Source: CAYVUV01 sp964455095 (lineage in GTDB: Bacteria > Desulfobacterota > Binatia > HRBIN30 > CADEER01). From it: a stretch of DNA of 36,477 nt. The notes below the pieces were generated by a model. It was not told the DNA's origin, made no database searches, and saw nothing but the letters and a program-made list of their open reading frames with translations. The translations under genes were made by a program, and so were the position numbers. The stretch covers positions 1 through 36,477 of the forward strand of contig CAYVUV010000295.1 of assembly GCA_964455095.1 (NCBI GenBank), in the 5' to 3' direction. Below are positions 8,801 through 16,812 of this stretch, in pieces. Each line of letters begins with the position of its first letter. The stretch's first letter is position 1.

Positions 8801-9087
8801 TCGTCGGTGACCTCGTACGCCGTGATGATGAGGTATCGACTCGTCTCTGTAAAGCGGCCGGCACAGCCCGCTCGAGTCAGCCCATCAGCCGCAAGCCCGT
8901 GAATCGTGTAGCACGTGCCGCGGGGATCGCCCTTCTCCATCTTGGTGATCTTGCCGCTGAGGATCGCCGCCTCGACATCCACGATGTCGAGCCCACCCTC
9001 GGCCATCTCGTCAACCGCGTGCTTCGTGAGGTCGTACTTCCGCAAGCGCACGACATCGCGAATCCGTTCGAGTGCCCGCCTCGGCAT
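8797..9087 (-). CDS. DUF4258 protein, probable toxin of a type II toxin-antitoxin pair
   Basis: A 96-residue protein starting MPRRALERIRDVVRL. The pattern LTKHAVDEMAEGGLDIVDVEAAILSG, followed later by YTIHG and YLIITAYEV, matches the DUF4258 layout (helix with HA..RM-like motif, then beta-strands) related to RelE/MqsR-like folds. The ATG at 9087 is chosen because homology begins there; an in-frame extension to 9198 has no family-like sequence. It is the upstream gene of the pair, toxin before antitoxin. mRNA-cleaving activity is a family-level guess and no catalytic residues can be confirmed. Confidence 0.75.
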   Translation of the reverse strand: MPRRALERIRDVVRLRKYDLTKHAVDEMAEGGLDIVDVEAAILSGKITKMEKGDPRGTCYTIHGLAADGLTRAGCAGRFTETSRYLIITAYEVTDE

Positions 9088-9150
9088 GATGGCCCCGAAT
9101 AACACTGCCGACCGGCTCTGCACCAGGCAACACCAGTGCCGTCCCCGTGC

Positions 9151-9170
9151 TGCCCGGCCTTTGTCGGGCA
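9151..9170. other. Short hairpin between divergent genes
   Basis: TGCCCG at 9151-9156 and CGGGCA at 9165-9170 form a six-base stem with a small loop. It lies between the toxin-antitoxin pair (leftward) and the methyltransferase gene (rightward), so it could be an operator for the pair or a small dispersed repeat. There is no T-tract on either side. Confidence 0.3.
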
Positions 9171-9212
9171 AGCGCTCTGGCGATAGACGCGGCAGCACAG
9201 TAGAGAGACATC

Positions 9213-9980
9213 ATGAGCGAGCTGCCGGAGCACGCGCGCCGCAATCGGGCGCTCTGGGATGAGCGGGCCAAGGAGTACGCCGCGGCGGGCGAGCGCGGTT
9301 GGGCTCAAGAATCACCGACGTGGGGGATCTGGAATGTTGCCGAGTCCGAGGTGGGGATGCTGCCCGCCGATCTCGCCGGCCTCGATGTCATCGAGCTCGG
9401 CTGCGGCACCGCCTACGTCTCGTCGTGGCTGGCCCGGCGCGCCGCGCGCGTCGTAGCGATCGACAACTCGGCGCTGCAGCTCGCCACGGCGCGGCGCCTG
9501 CAAGTGCAGCACGGGCTCGACTTTCCACTCCTGCACGGCAACGCGGAGCAGATCCCCTGCCCCGACGCCAGTTTCGACTTCGCCATCTCGGAGTACGGCG
9601 CCTGCCTGTGGGCCAATCCGCATCGCTGGGTACCCGAGGCGGCGCGCTTGCTGCGCCCGGGCGGACGACTGCACTTTCTCACCAACTCCCTGCTGATGAC
9701 CCTGTGCATGCCGCCCGAGGACGACATCGCCGCCACCGACCGCTTGCTGCGCCCGGCCTTCGGCCTGCACCGCGTCGAGTGGCCAACGCAGGATGGTGTC
9801 GAGTTCCATCTTACGCACGGCGACTGGATCCGGCTGCTGCGCCGCGCGGGCTTCGAGATCGACGACCTCGTCGAGGTGCGCCCGCCCGCGACCGCGACCA
9901 CCCGCTACCCGTTCGTCACGCTCGACTGGTCTCGCCAGTGGCCCTGCGAGGAAGTGTGGAAGGTGCGCAAACGCACCTGA
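9213..9980 (+). CDS. Class I SAM-dependent methyltransferase
   Basis: A 255-residue protein with the Rossmann-type methyltransferase core. Motif I is VIELGCGTAYVSSWLARR (about 58-75), followed by acidic VVAIDNS, then NAEQIPCPDASFDFAISEYG and a post-motif strand RLLRPGGRLHFL. This is the Methyltransf_11/25 pattern. The C-terminal third has several aromatic and acidic residues and presumably shapes the acceptor pocket; the substrate is unknown. The ATG at 9213 follows GAGAGACATC, a fair ribosome site. A second, unrelated-length methyltransferase starts 11 bases after the stop, so the two probably form an operon. Confidence 0.85.
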   Translation: MSELPEHARRNRALWDERAKEYAAAGERGWAQESPTWGIWNVAESEVGMLPADLAGLDVIELGCGTAYVSSWLARRAARVVAIDNSALQLATARRLQVQHGLDFPLLHGNAEQIPCPDASFDFAISEYGACLWANPHRWVPEAARLLRPGGRLHFLTNSLLMTLCMPPEDDIAATDRLLRPAFGLHRVEWPTQDGVEFHLTHGDWIRLLRRAGFEIDDLVEVRPPATATTRYPFVTLDWSRQWPCEEVWKVRKRT

Positions 9981-9991
9981 CGGTTCAGCCC

Positions 9992-10660
9992 ATGGAGCGC
10001 GTCCCAGAGCCCGACCTGATGGACGACGAGGCGCAGGCGCGCGCCTACGCCGCGGCGGACTTCGCCGCTCCGCACGACCGTTTCGTCGCGCTGCTATGCG
10101 AGCGTCTCGCGCCCTTGCCGGCGGGCGGCGTGGCGCTCGATCTCGGCTGCGGCCCTGGCGACGTGACGGCGCGCGTCGCCCGCGCCCTGCCCGCCTGGCA
10201 GATCGACGGCATCGACGGCTCCGAGCCGATGTTGCGCCTCGGCCGCGCCGCCATCGCTGCGGCCGGCCTCGAGGCGCGCGTCTCTCTCGTGCACGGCTAC
10301 CTCCCGCAGGCCCCGGCGCCGCGCGGCGCGTACGACCTGGTGTTCTCCAACAGCCTGCTGCACCACCTGCGCGAGCCGGCGGACCTGTGGCACTGCGTGC
10401 GCAGGTGGCGACGGCCAGGCGCGCCGGTCTTCGTCATGGACCTGCTGCGCCCCTCAAACCCCGACGAAGCGCAGCGTCTCGTCGACGTCTATGCGGGCGG
10501 CGAGCCCGACATTCTGCGCCGCGACTTCCTGCACTCCCTGTGCGCCGCGTATCGCGTCGAGGAAGTGCGGCAGCAGCTTCGCGCCGCCGGACTCGCGGGC
10601 TTCGCCGTGGAAGTCGTGAGCGACCGGCATTGGATTGCATGGAGTGGAGTCGCCCAATAA
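9992..10660 (+). CDS. Class I SAM-dependent methyltransferase
   Basis: A 222-residue methyltransferase core. Motif I is VALDLGCGPGDVTARVAR (about 46-63), the next acidic motif is IDGIDGSEPML, the motif IV region is YDLVFSNSLLHHL, and RRPGAPVFVMDLLRP follows. The HHL motif and overall shape resemble small-molecule or lipid methyltransferases. The ATG at 9992 is the first in-frame start near the conserved region; the open frame extends far upstream only as a shadow of the preceding gene. It is co-directional with that gene (11-base gap). Substrate unknown. Confidence 0.83.
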   Translation: MERVPEPDLMDDEAQARAYAAADFAAPHDRFVALLCERLAPLPAGGVALDLGCGPGDVTARVARALPAWQIDGIDGSEPMLRLGRAAIAAAGLEARVSLVHGYLPQAPAPRGAYDLVFSNSLLHHLREPADLWHCVRRWRRPGAPVFVMDLLRPSNPDEAQRLVDVYAGGEPDILRRDFLHSLCAAYRVEEVRQQLRAAGLAGFAVEVVSDRHWIAWSGVAQ

Positions 10661-10782
10661 GCCGCGGCACCCGCCACGATCAGCGCTCCTGATGCGTGCT
10701 CGTCCCGACCGCAGGCGGCGTCTTGTCAGAGCCGAATTCGTCGCTAATGTACGCGCGCACGTTCATTCAGGAGGAATGCAGA

Positions 10783-11853
10783 ATGCGACTGATGCGAGCG
10801 AGAGTGTGGATGAGTGCGGCGGTGCTGCTGGGACTGGGCGTTCCCCTGGCAGCGTCCGGACAGGGTGAGGTTGTCGGCAAGCCGCAGGAGATCAGGTCGG
10901 GGAGCTGGAAGATGATCCTGCCGTTGGGGCTCCAGGCGGACGCCGCCAATATCCCGGACGACAATCCGATGAGCGAGGACAAGATCAAGCTCGGCAAACT
11001 GCTCTACTTCGATCCGCGCCTGTCCAAGGACGGGACGATCTCGTGCGCCAGCTGTCACAACCCGTATCACGGCTTTGCCGATCCCTTCCGCACCTCCTCG
11101 GGGGTGGGCCGCGCAGTGGGCGGACGCAACAGCCCGACCGTGCTCAACCGCCTCTTCTCCGCCGACCAGTTCTGGGACGGGCGCGCCGCGGACCTCGAGG
11201 AGCAGGCGCATGGCCCGCTCACCAACCCGGTGGAGATGTCCATGCCGTCGCACGACGAGGTGGTGAAGAACGTCACGGCAGTGAAGGGATACACCCCGCT
11301 CTTCGCGGCGGCCTTCGGGGACACCAAGATCGACATGAGGCGCATCGCGCAGGCGATCTCCGCCTACGAACGGACGGTGGTGACCGGCAACAGCCCCTAC
11401 GACCGCTATCAAGCCGGCGACAAGGACGCGCTGAGCGCCGCGGCCGTGCGCGGCCTGGCGCTGTTCAACGGCAAGGCGAAGTGCTCGGCGTGTCACGCCA
11501 GCTTCAATTTCACCGACGAGAATTACCGCAACATCGGCGTCGGCATGGACAAGGCGAAGCCGGATCTGGGCCGCTACGAGATCACCAAGAAGGACGCCGA
11601 CCGCGGCGCCTTCAAGACGCCGACGCTGCGCAACATCGCGCTCACTGCGCCCTACATGCACGACGGCAGCGAGGCCACGCTGCTCGACACGATCGAGTTC
11701 TACAACAAGGGCGGGATCAAGAACCCGCAGCTGGCGCCGGAAATCGTGCCGCTCAACCTCACGCAGCGCGACAAGCTCGACCTGGTCGCCTTCCTCGAAT
11801 CGCTCACCGGCGACGTCGTCAACGCCGACCTGCCGGACCAACTACCGAAGTAA
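10783..11853 (+). CDS. Di-haem cytochrome c peroxidase (MauG/CcpA family)
   Basis: Periplasmic peroxidases of this family reduce hydrogen peroxide using electrons from small c-type cytochromes. This 356-residue protein has a signal peptide (about 1-27), two haem-binding CxxCH sites at C88-C91-H92 and C234-C237-H238, and the family motifs FDPRLSKDGTISC, FWDGRA and TNPVEM. Met292 in APYMHDGS is the likely axial ligand of the high-potential haem. The ATG at 10783 has a near-perfect AGGAGG eight bases upstream, which rules out an in-frame start at 10696. It appears to be a single transcription unit ending at the hairpin at 11863-11888. Confidence 0.93.
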   Translation: MRLMRARVWMSAAVLLGLGVPLAASGQGEVVGKPQEIRSGSWKMILPLGLQADAANIPDDNPMSEDKIKLGKLLYFDPRLSKDGTISCASCHNPYHGFADPFRTSSGVGRAVGGRNSPTVLNRLFSADQFWDGRAADLEEQAHGPLTNPVEMSMPSHDEVVKNVTAVKGYTPLFAAAFGDTKIDMRRIAQAISAYERTVVTGNSPYDRYQAGDKDALSAAAVRGLALFNGKAKCSACHASFNFTDENYRNIGVGMDKAKPDLGRYEITKKDADRGAFKTPTLRNIALTAPYMHDGSEATLLDTIEFYNKGGIKNPQLAPEIVPLNLTQRDKLDLVAFLESLTGDVVNADLPDQLPK

Positions 11854-11862
11854 CAGCGCAAC

Positions 11863-11888
11863 GGAGCGCCCGCGACGGCGGGCGCTCC
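11863..11888 (+). terminator. Strong hairpin after the peroxidase gene
   Basis: GGAGCGCCCGC at 11863-11873 pairs perfectly with GCGGGCGCTCC at 11878-11888 around a four-base loop. It starts 10 bases after the peroxidase stop. No run of T follows, so it may act as a rho-independent-like terminator or an mRNA-stabilising stem. Confidence 0.6.
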
Positions 11889-11931
11889 CGTCTCGAGAAT
11901 TCCTCAGGGACGACTGAGTCGATCGCCATCA

Positions 11932-12840
11932 ATGCGCGCAGGCCACGCGAGTCGAACGGCGGAATACAACGCGCTCTTCCGGGCGCTCGAGTCGTCGCGT
12001 CCCCAGAGCGAGCGACTCTTCGATGATGCGCTGGCGCGAGCGTTCCTGGCCTGGCCGCTGGCGTTGGCAGTGCGACTGGCAGCCGCTTTCGGCATGCGCG
12101 AGTTGATCACGCGGTTCATCGACCAGCGCTGGCCGGGGGCGCGCTCCTCCGTCGTCGCGCGGACGAGACTGATCGACGACGTGATCGCGCGCTCGCTCGA
12201 AGGCATGGAACAGTTCGTCGTGCTCGGCGCCGGGTTCGACACGCGGCCCTATCGCCTGCCCGGCTTGCGCGCCATCGCCGTCTTCGAAGTCGACCATCCG
12301 GATACGCAGGCGGCCAAGCGGCGGGCGCTGGAACGCGCGCTCTCCGCGCTGCCGCGGCACGTGCGCTTCGTCGCCACCGACTTCCACCAGCGCGACCTGG
12401 AGGCCGGCATGGCCACCGCCGGCTACCGCGAGTCGGCGCGAACCTTCTTTCTCTGGGAGGGCGTCACCGGCTACCTGACGGAAGCCGCCGTCGACACCAC
12501 CCTGCGCTGGTGTGCGCGCGCGGCGCCCGGCAGCCTGCTGCTCTTCACCTACCTGCACCGCGACATCCTGACGAGACCAGAGGCGTTCGTCGGCACGCGG
12601 CAGCTCTTCGCCTCGCTGGCCAAGTTCGGCGAGCGCCTGACGTTCGGCATCGACCCGAGCGAACTGTCGGAGTTCCTCGCCACGCGCGGCCTGTGCCTCG
12701 AAATGGATATCGGTGCGGCGGAGTATCGCGAGCGCTACTTCCACGCCGCGGCTCGCACGATGCGCGGCCACGAGTTCTATAGAGTTGCACTCGCGCGCGT
12801 TGGTCGTTCGAGCACTCGATCAGCTGGACGGAGCGAGTAG
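11932..12840 (+). CDS. SAM-dependent methyltransferase of the TIGR00027/LCMT-like family
   Basis: A 302-residue protein. The N-terminus has TAEYNALFRALESSRP and RLFDDALARAFL, typical of the TIGR00027/PpmC-like group. The SAM-binding motif is FVVLGAGFDTRPYRL (about 99-113), followed by FEVDHPDTQAAKR and, later, FFLWEGVTGYLTEAAV. Members methylate carboxylates or hydroxyls of natural products or proteins; the substrate here is unknown. The ATG at 11932 gives the normal family length. It stands alone after the peroxidase hairpin, and the next gene begins 129 bases downstream. Confidence 0.88.
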   Translation: MRAGHASRTAEYNALFRALESSRPQSERLFDDALARAFLAWPLALAVRLAAAFGMRELITRFIDQRWPGARSSVVARTRLIDDVIARSLEGMEQFVVLGAGFDTRPYRLPGLRAIAVFEVDHPDTQAAKRRALERALSALPRHVRFVATDFHQRDLEAGMATAGYRESARTFFLWEGVTGYLTEAAVDTTLRWCARAAPGSLLLFTYLHRDILTRPEAFVGTRQLFASLAKFGERLTFGIDPSELSEFLATRGLCLEMDIGAAEYRERYFHAAARTMRGHEFYRVALARVGRSSTRSAGRSE

Positions 12841-12969
12841 CCCGGTTGATTCTCGACCGTTTCGTGTCCTTCGTATCAAGTCGCCTCTTTAATCTGAGCG
12901 TGAAAACGCTATCGTGCGCAGCCACGCCCGGCGCTTGGCGGACTGATCCGGGGTCGGAGGAGGGTCGCG

Positions 12970-15900
12970 ATGGGATGGAGAGGGAGAATCGGACGTACGA
13001 GCGCCGCAAGAGCCCGCGCGCGCTACCTCATATTGGGCGCGGCGCTGAACGTCGCACTGATCTGCCCCGCCACGACAGCCGGAGCGCTACCCGGCGACCT
13101 GGACAGCAGTTTCGGCACCGCCGGAGCGGTGACGACCAACTTCGGTTGGAGCGGCTACCTCTCCGCGGGACGCGCCCTGCTGCGACAGCCTGACGGCAAG
13201 CTCGTCATCGCAGGCAGGGGATGGAACAGCGACCCGTGCTTCGCTCTCGCGCGCTACGACGCCGACGGCTCCCTCGACCCGTCCTTCGGCGACAACGGTC
13301 GAGTGTTGACCGTCTTCGGTGCCGAGGATTTCTCGTCCGGCTACGATGCGGGGGTTTACGGACTGGTGCAACAGAGCGATGGCAAGCTCGTCGCCGCCGG
13401 ACGAGCGGAGAACGAGTACTACGGCGTCGATATCGCCCTGGCGCGCTACAACACAGACGGATCGCTCGACCACACGTTCGGCAGCGCGGGACGAGTGAGA
13501 ATGTCGTTCACCGGTTACGACTACATCGCGGCGATCGCGCTCCAACTCGACGGGAAGGTCGTCGTCGCCGGGTACAGTATGTCGGACGACGGCTTGGACA
13601 TCTTGCTGGCGCGCTTCCAAAGCGACGGATCGCTCGACCCCACCTTCGGCATCGGTGGCCGCAGTGTGTTCGACCTGGGCGGCGCCGACCACGGCCATGC
13701 GCTCGTCATACAGAGCGATGGCAAATTGGTGGTCGCAGGGGTGAGGGATGAGCTCTCGGCAAGCAGCATCCTCCTTGCACGCTACACGACCGTCGGGCTG
13801 CTGGACGCCAGCTTTGGCAACGGCGGAGTCGCGACCACCGCGATCGGCGCCGGCACCTGGTCTGAAGCCGCCGCCCTCGTGCAGCAAAGCGATGGCAAGT
13901 TTGTGGCCGTGGGTCACACGGCGACCTCGAGCCGTACCGACTTCGCCGTGTTGCGATTCGAGGCCGATGGCAGCATGGACGCCGGATTTGGCATCGGCGG
14001 TATTGCCATCACCTCGCTGGCCGACTCGTCCGCGGCCTATGACGTCTTGCAACAGCCTGACGGCCGGCTGGTCGCGGCGGGGTATGCCTCCTTTGGCGGT
14101 GGCGCCAACGAAGTGCACGACTTCGCCGCGGTGCGCTACAACCCCGACGGAACCCTGGATGTCAGCTTCGGCGCGGCAGGCATCGCGACGACCGACGTAG
14201 TCGCTCCGAACGACGAAGCCCATGCGTTGATTCAGCAACCCGACGGCGCGCTCGTGCTGGGCGGCGTGGCTTCCACCGGCCAGTTCAGCCAGGCGTTCGC
14301 GCTGGTGAGGTACGACAGCGCGGGCGGGCTTGATTCCACCTTTGGCAGTGCCGGCAAAGTGACAACCGCCGCGAGCGGCAGCGATGATACCGCCGAGGCA
14401 GTGGTCCTCCAGAGTGACGGCAAGCTGGTAGCGGCCGGCACGACGCGTAGCGAGGCCGACGCCGACGTCGACCTCGCCCTGGCGCGGTACCATCCCGACG
14501 GCTCGCTCGACGCGACCTTCGGCGTCGGGGGCAAGGTCATCACCGACATCGCGAACGGCGACGAAGAAGCGGCGGGCGTCGTTCAGCAGAGCAGTGGGTA
14601 TCTCGTCGCGGGAGGAACGGCGACAGTCGGCGCGATGACGCAGTTTGCGCTGGTGCGGTACCGGCCGGACGGCTCGCTGGACCCGACCTTCGGCTCCGGA
14701 GGCATCGTTCTCACACCAGTCGGCACGAGCAACAGTCACGCGTATGCATTGATCCAGCAGCTAGACGGGCAGCTCGTGTTGGCCGGCACCGCCATCGCCA
14801 GCGGCCAACAAAGTCTCGCTCTCGCGCGCTTTCATCCCAACGGAAGCCTCGACGCGGGTTTCGGCAGCGGCGGCACGGTCATAACCAGCGGCGGCGGCGT
14901 CGCCGTCAGCTTGACTCAGCAAAGCGACGGCAAACTCGTTGCCGCGGGAACGGTGTCGGCCTTTGGCGGACCGGCGCTCGCCATTACCCGATGCAACTCC
15001 GACGGCACGCTTGATCAAACCTTCGGCGTTGGCGGGACCGCCTTCTTCCTCAGCAGTGCACCAATCGGAACGACCTTCTTTGACATCCTGCAACAGGCCG
15101 ATGGGCACCTCGTCGGTGCCTCCGGTGAGAGACTGATCAAGCTCAACCCGACGGGCTTCGACTACGACGACCCCGCACTGATCGGTCACTACGCCGTCGC
15201 ACAACAGGTCGACGGCAAACTCATCAGCGCCGGTCGCGCTCTCTACCCGGGCCACTCGATTGCCCTCGCACGCTACAACGCCAACGGCTCGGTCGACACC
15301 GGTTTCGGTGCCGGCGGTGTGGTCATCACTCCGCTGGGCGAGTCGGGCGCCGTGGCCGCCCTGCGCCTGCAATCGGACACCAGGTTGATCGCGGCAGGTC
15401 GCAGTGATGCCGACTTCGCATTGGCCCGCTACTTCACCCAGAACTGCGGCAACGGCGCGCTCGAGGCCGGCGAACAGTGTGACGACGGCAACCTGACCAG
15501 CGGGGACTGTTGCTCGTCGACCTGCCAGAGCGAGCCAGAAGGCAACGCCTGTGCGAGCGACGGCGCGGTTTGTACCGAAGACCGCTGCGATGGCGCCGGT
15601 GCGTGCGCGCACGTCGCCAGCCCCCTCGGCACGATTTGCCGCGCCGCCGCTGGCGCCTGCGACGCCGCAGAAAGTTGCGACGGTATGAATGACGAATGCC
15701 CGCCCGATGCGCCGCAGCCGAACGACACTCCCTGCTCGGATGGATTGTTCTGCAACGGCCCGGAGATCTGCCAGGGCGGGGTCTGCCTGACTGGCGAACC
15801 GCCCTGCTCGCTGCTCTGCGACGAGGCAGCGGACGACTGCGTCACCGGCTGTCTCCCAACCCCACAAGCGTGTCGCCCAGCCGCCGCCTCGCTGCTCCAG

Positions 15901-16350
15901 GTGAAGAATCTCAGCGACGGCACCGGCGACAACCTGACCTGGAAATGGAGCAAAGGCGCGGCGACCAGCCAGTCCGAGTTTGGCGACCCGACGAGCACCG
16001 CCGACTACGCGTTCTGCATCTACACCGGCGCCGAGGCGGCACTGGTCGGCGAAGTGATCGTCCCGGCCGGCTCCGGCTGGCAAACGCTCGGCAGCAGAGG
16101 CTACAGGTACCGTCGCGCTGCCGGAAACAGCGCCATCGACCGTGTGCTCCTGAAGGGCAGCGACCGACCGAAGTCCAAGATTCTGCTGAAGGGTCAGGGG
16201 GCCGCGCTTCCCGACCTCGCTCTGCCACTCGTCGGGGCCATCTCCGTACAACTCGTCAACGGCGACAACGGCGCCTGCTGGGGCAGCAGCTACGCCGGGG
16301 CACAAATCCGCAGGAACGAGGCGCGCCAACTCACGGCGCGAGCACCATGA
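12970..16350 (+). CDS. Exported delta-60 repeat protein with Cys-rich region and shared C-terminal module
   Basis: A 1126-residue secreted or surface protein. The ATG is preceded by GGAGGAGG at a good distance. A basic N-terminus plus hydrophobic stretch (about 20-40) forms a signal peptide. Residues about 42-820 hold around thirteen delta-60 repeats, each with a QxDGKLVxAG strand pair and SLDxxFGxGG turn; one unit near residues 720-745 is degenerate. Next is a Cys-rich segment (about 820-965) beginning CGNGALEAGEQCDDGN, the DUF4215/myxobacterial type. The last ~155 residues are a distinct module with LTWKWSKG, PTSTADY and GSRGYRYR, found again at the end of the protein encoded at 29485-32406. 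The repeats probably form a beta-propeller or solenoid; the ligand and function are unknown. Confidence 0.88.
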   Translation: MGWRGRIGRTSAARARARYLILGAALNVALICPATTAGALPGDLDSSFGTAGAVTTNFGWSGYLSAGRALLRQPDGKLVIAGRGWNSDPCFALARYDADGSLDPSFGDNGRVLTVFGAEDFSSGYDAGVYGLVQQSDGKLVAAGRAENEYYGVDIALARYNTDGSLDHTFGSAGRVRMSFTGYDYIAAIALQLDGKVVVAGYSMSDDGLDILLARFQSDGSLDPTFGIGGRSVFDLGGADHGHALVIQSDGKLVVAGVRDELSASSILLARYTTVGLLDASFGNGGVATTAIGAGTWSEAAALVQQSDGKFVAVGHTATSSRTDFAVLRFEADGSMDAGFGIGGIAITSLADSSAAYDVLQQPDGRLVAAGYASFGGGANEVHDFAAVRYNPDGTLDVSFGAAGIATTDVVAPNDEAHALIQQPDGALVLGGVASTGQFSQAFALVRYDSAGGLDSTFGSAGKVTTAASGSDDTAEAVVLQSDGKLVAAGTTRSEADADVDLALARYHPDGSLDATFGVGGKVITDIANGDEEAAGVVQQSSGYLVAGGTATVGAMTQFALVRYRPDGSLDPTFGSGGIVLTPVGTSNSHAYALIQQLDGQLVLAGTAIASGQQSLALARFHPNGSLDAGFGSGGTVITSGGGVAVSLTQQSDGKLVAAGTVSAFGGPALAITRCNSDGTLDQTFGVGGTAFFLSSAPIGTTFFDILQQADGHLVGASGERLIKLNPTGFDYDDPALIGHYAVAQQVDGKLISAGRALYPGHSIALARYNANGSVDTGFGAGGVVITPLGESGAVAALRLQSDTRLIAAGRSDADFALARYFTQNCGNGALEAGEQCDDGNLTSGDCCSSTCQSEPEGNACASDGAVCTEDRCDGAGACAHVASPLGTICRAAAGACDAAESCDGMNDECPPDAPQPNDTPCSDGLFCNGPEICQGGVCLTGEPPCSLLCDEAADDCVTGCLPTPQACRPAAASLLQVKNLSDGTGDNLTWKWSKGAATSQSEFGDPTSTADYAFCIYTGAEAALVGEVIVPAGSGWQTLGSRGYRYRRAAGNSAIDRVLLKGSDRPKSKILLKGQGAALPDLALPLVGAISVQLVNGDNGACWGSSYAGAQIRRNEARQLTARAP
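13096..15432 (+). repeat. Tandem delta-60 coding repeats
   Basis: About thirteen units of roughly 165-195 bases, each encoding DGKLVxAG, LARYxxDGSLDxxFGxxG and a linker. Units differ at the DNA level, so this is an old array under selection rather than a recent expansion. The unit near 15130-15180 has lost the FG turn and reads PTGFDYDDPALIG. Confidence 0.8.
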
Positions 16351-16812
16351 GTTGGTCCGCGTCTCACTGCTCTCAGCGAGACTGAGTCGATCGGTCTGGA
16401 GGCATTGCCACAGTTGTCGTGCCGTCATCGCCGCGCCCTGCTGCAGGAGGAGAGCCGCCACGCCGGTCACGTGCGGTGCGGATTCACGGCGCACCACCGC
16501 GCGAGACATCGCCCCGCGGCGCGCCGCGTGTGCCCGGCCCCTTTCCGCAAGGTGCCGGACGCGCGCGACGGCCACATCACTCGGCCTGCGCCGCGCGTGT
16601 GGCGCGAGCGTCCGGGGCACCGGTCGGTGGTGTGCGCTGCACCGAACACCTTGGTGTGAGCGTGAATCCGCCGATCGCTTTTCGCGGCTCGCGGTCGACC
16701 TTGAATCGGAGGAACGGCGCGTGCTACGCAGGCGCGGACTTACGCGAGGGGAGACGGCGTTACGCGCCAAGTGCTTGACCGAGTGTGACTGGACGATTGT
16801 GAGCCCTTGGCC
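16351..16812. other. Gene-poor stretch of 462 bases
   Basis: No intact gene with a believable start was found between the delta-60 gene and the polyprenyl synthase. The short open frames here have biased, low-complexity Arg/Ala/Pro composition. The minus strand near 16370-16485 carries a subtilase-like fragment described separately. The promoter of the isoprenoid operon is expected in the last ~150 bases, but no convincing -35/-10 pair was seen. Confidence 0.5.
16370..16485 (-). pseudogene. Possible remnant of a subtilisin-like (S8) protease C-terminal part
   Basis: The minus-strand frame reads ESAPHVTGVAALLLQQG followed by MTARQLWQCLQ. This is very close to the catalytic-serine region of subtilases, GTSMSAPHVTGVAALLLQ, and the helix that follows it. 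The GTS serine motif itself is replaced by RRE. Upstream sequence on this strand is not protease-like in any frame, and downstream the frame merges with the antisense of the delta-60 gene. A decayed fragment is the simplest reading; chance similarity is possible because the match is short. Confidence 0.35.

Noticed and set aside
9088..9198. N-terminal extension of the DUF4258 protein
   Set aside because: The extra 37 residues are Arg/Cys-rich without family pattern, and the conserved region starts at the ATG at 9087.
10723..10750. Possible sigma70 promoter TTGTCA-16-TAATGT before the peroxidase gene
   Set aside because: The -35 is close to consensus, but the -10 matches only three of six bases; too weak to list as a feature.
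13096..15432. Periodic repeats as a possible CRISPR array
   Set aside because: Units are 165-195 bases, diverged at DNA level and in a single open frame; they are protein repeats.
13087..16770. Long minus-strand open frames (about 550 and 670 codons) opposite the delta-60 gene
   Set aside because: They mirror the repeat units and have no family signature, apart from the short subtilase-like piece outside the gene (16370-16485), which is reported separately.
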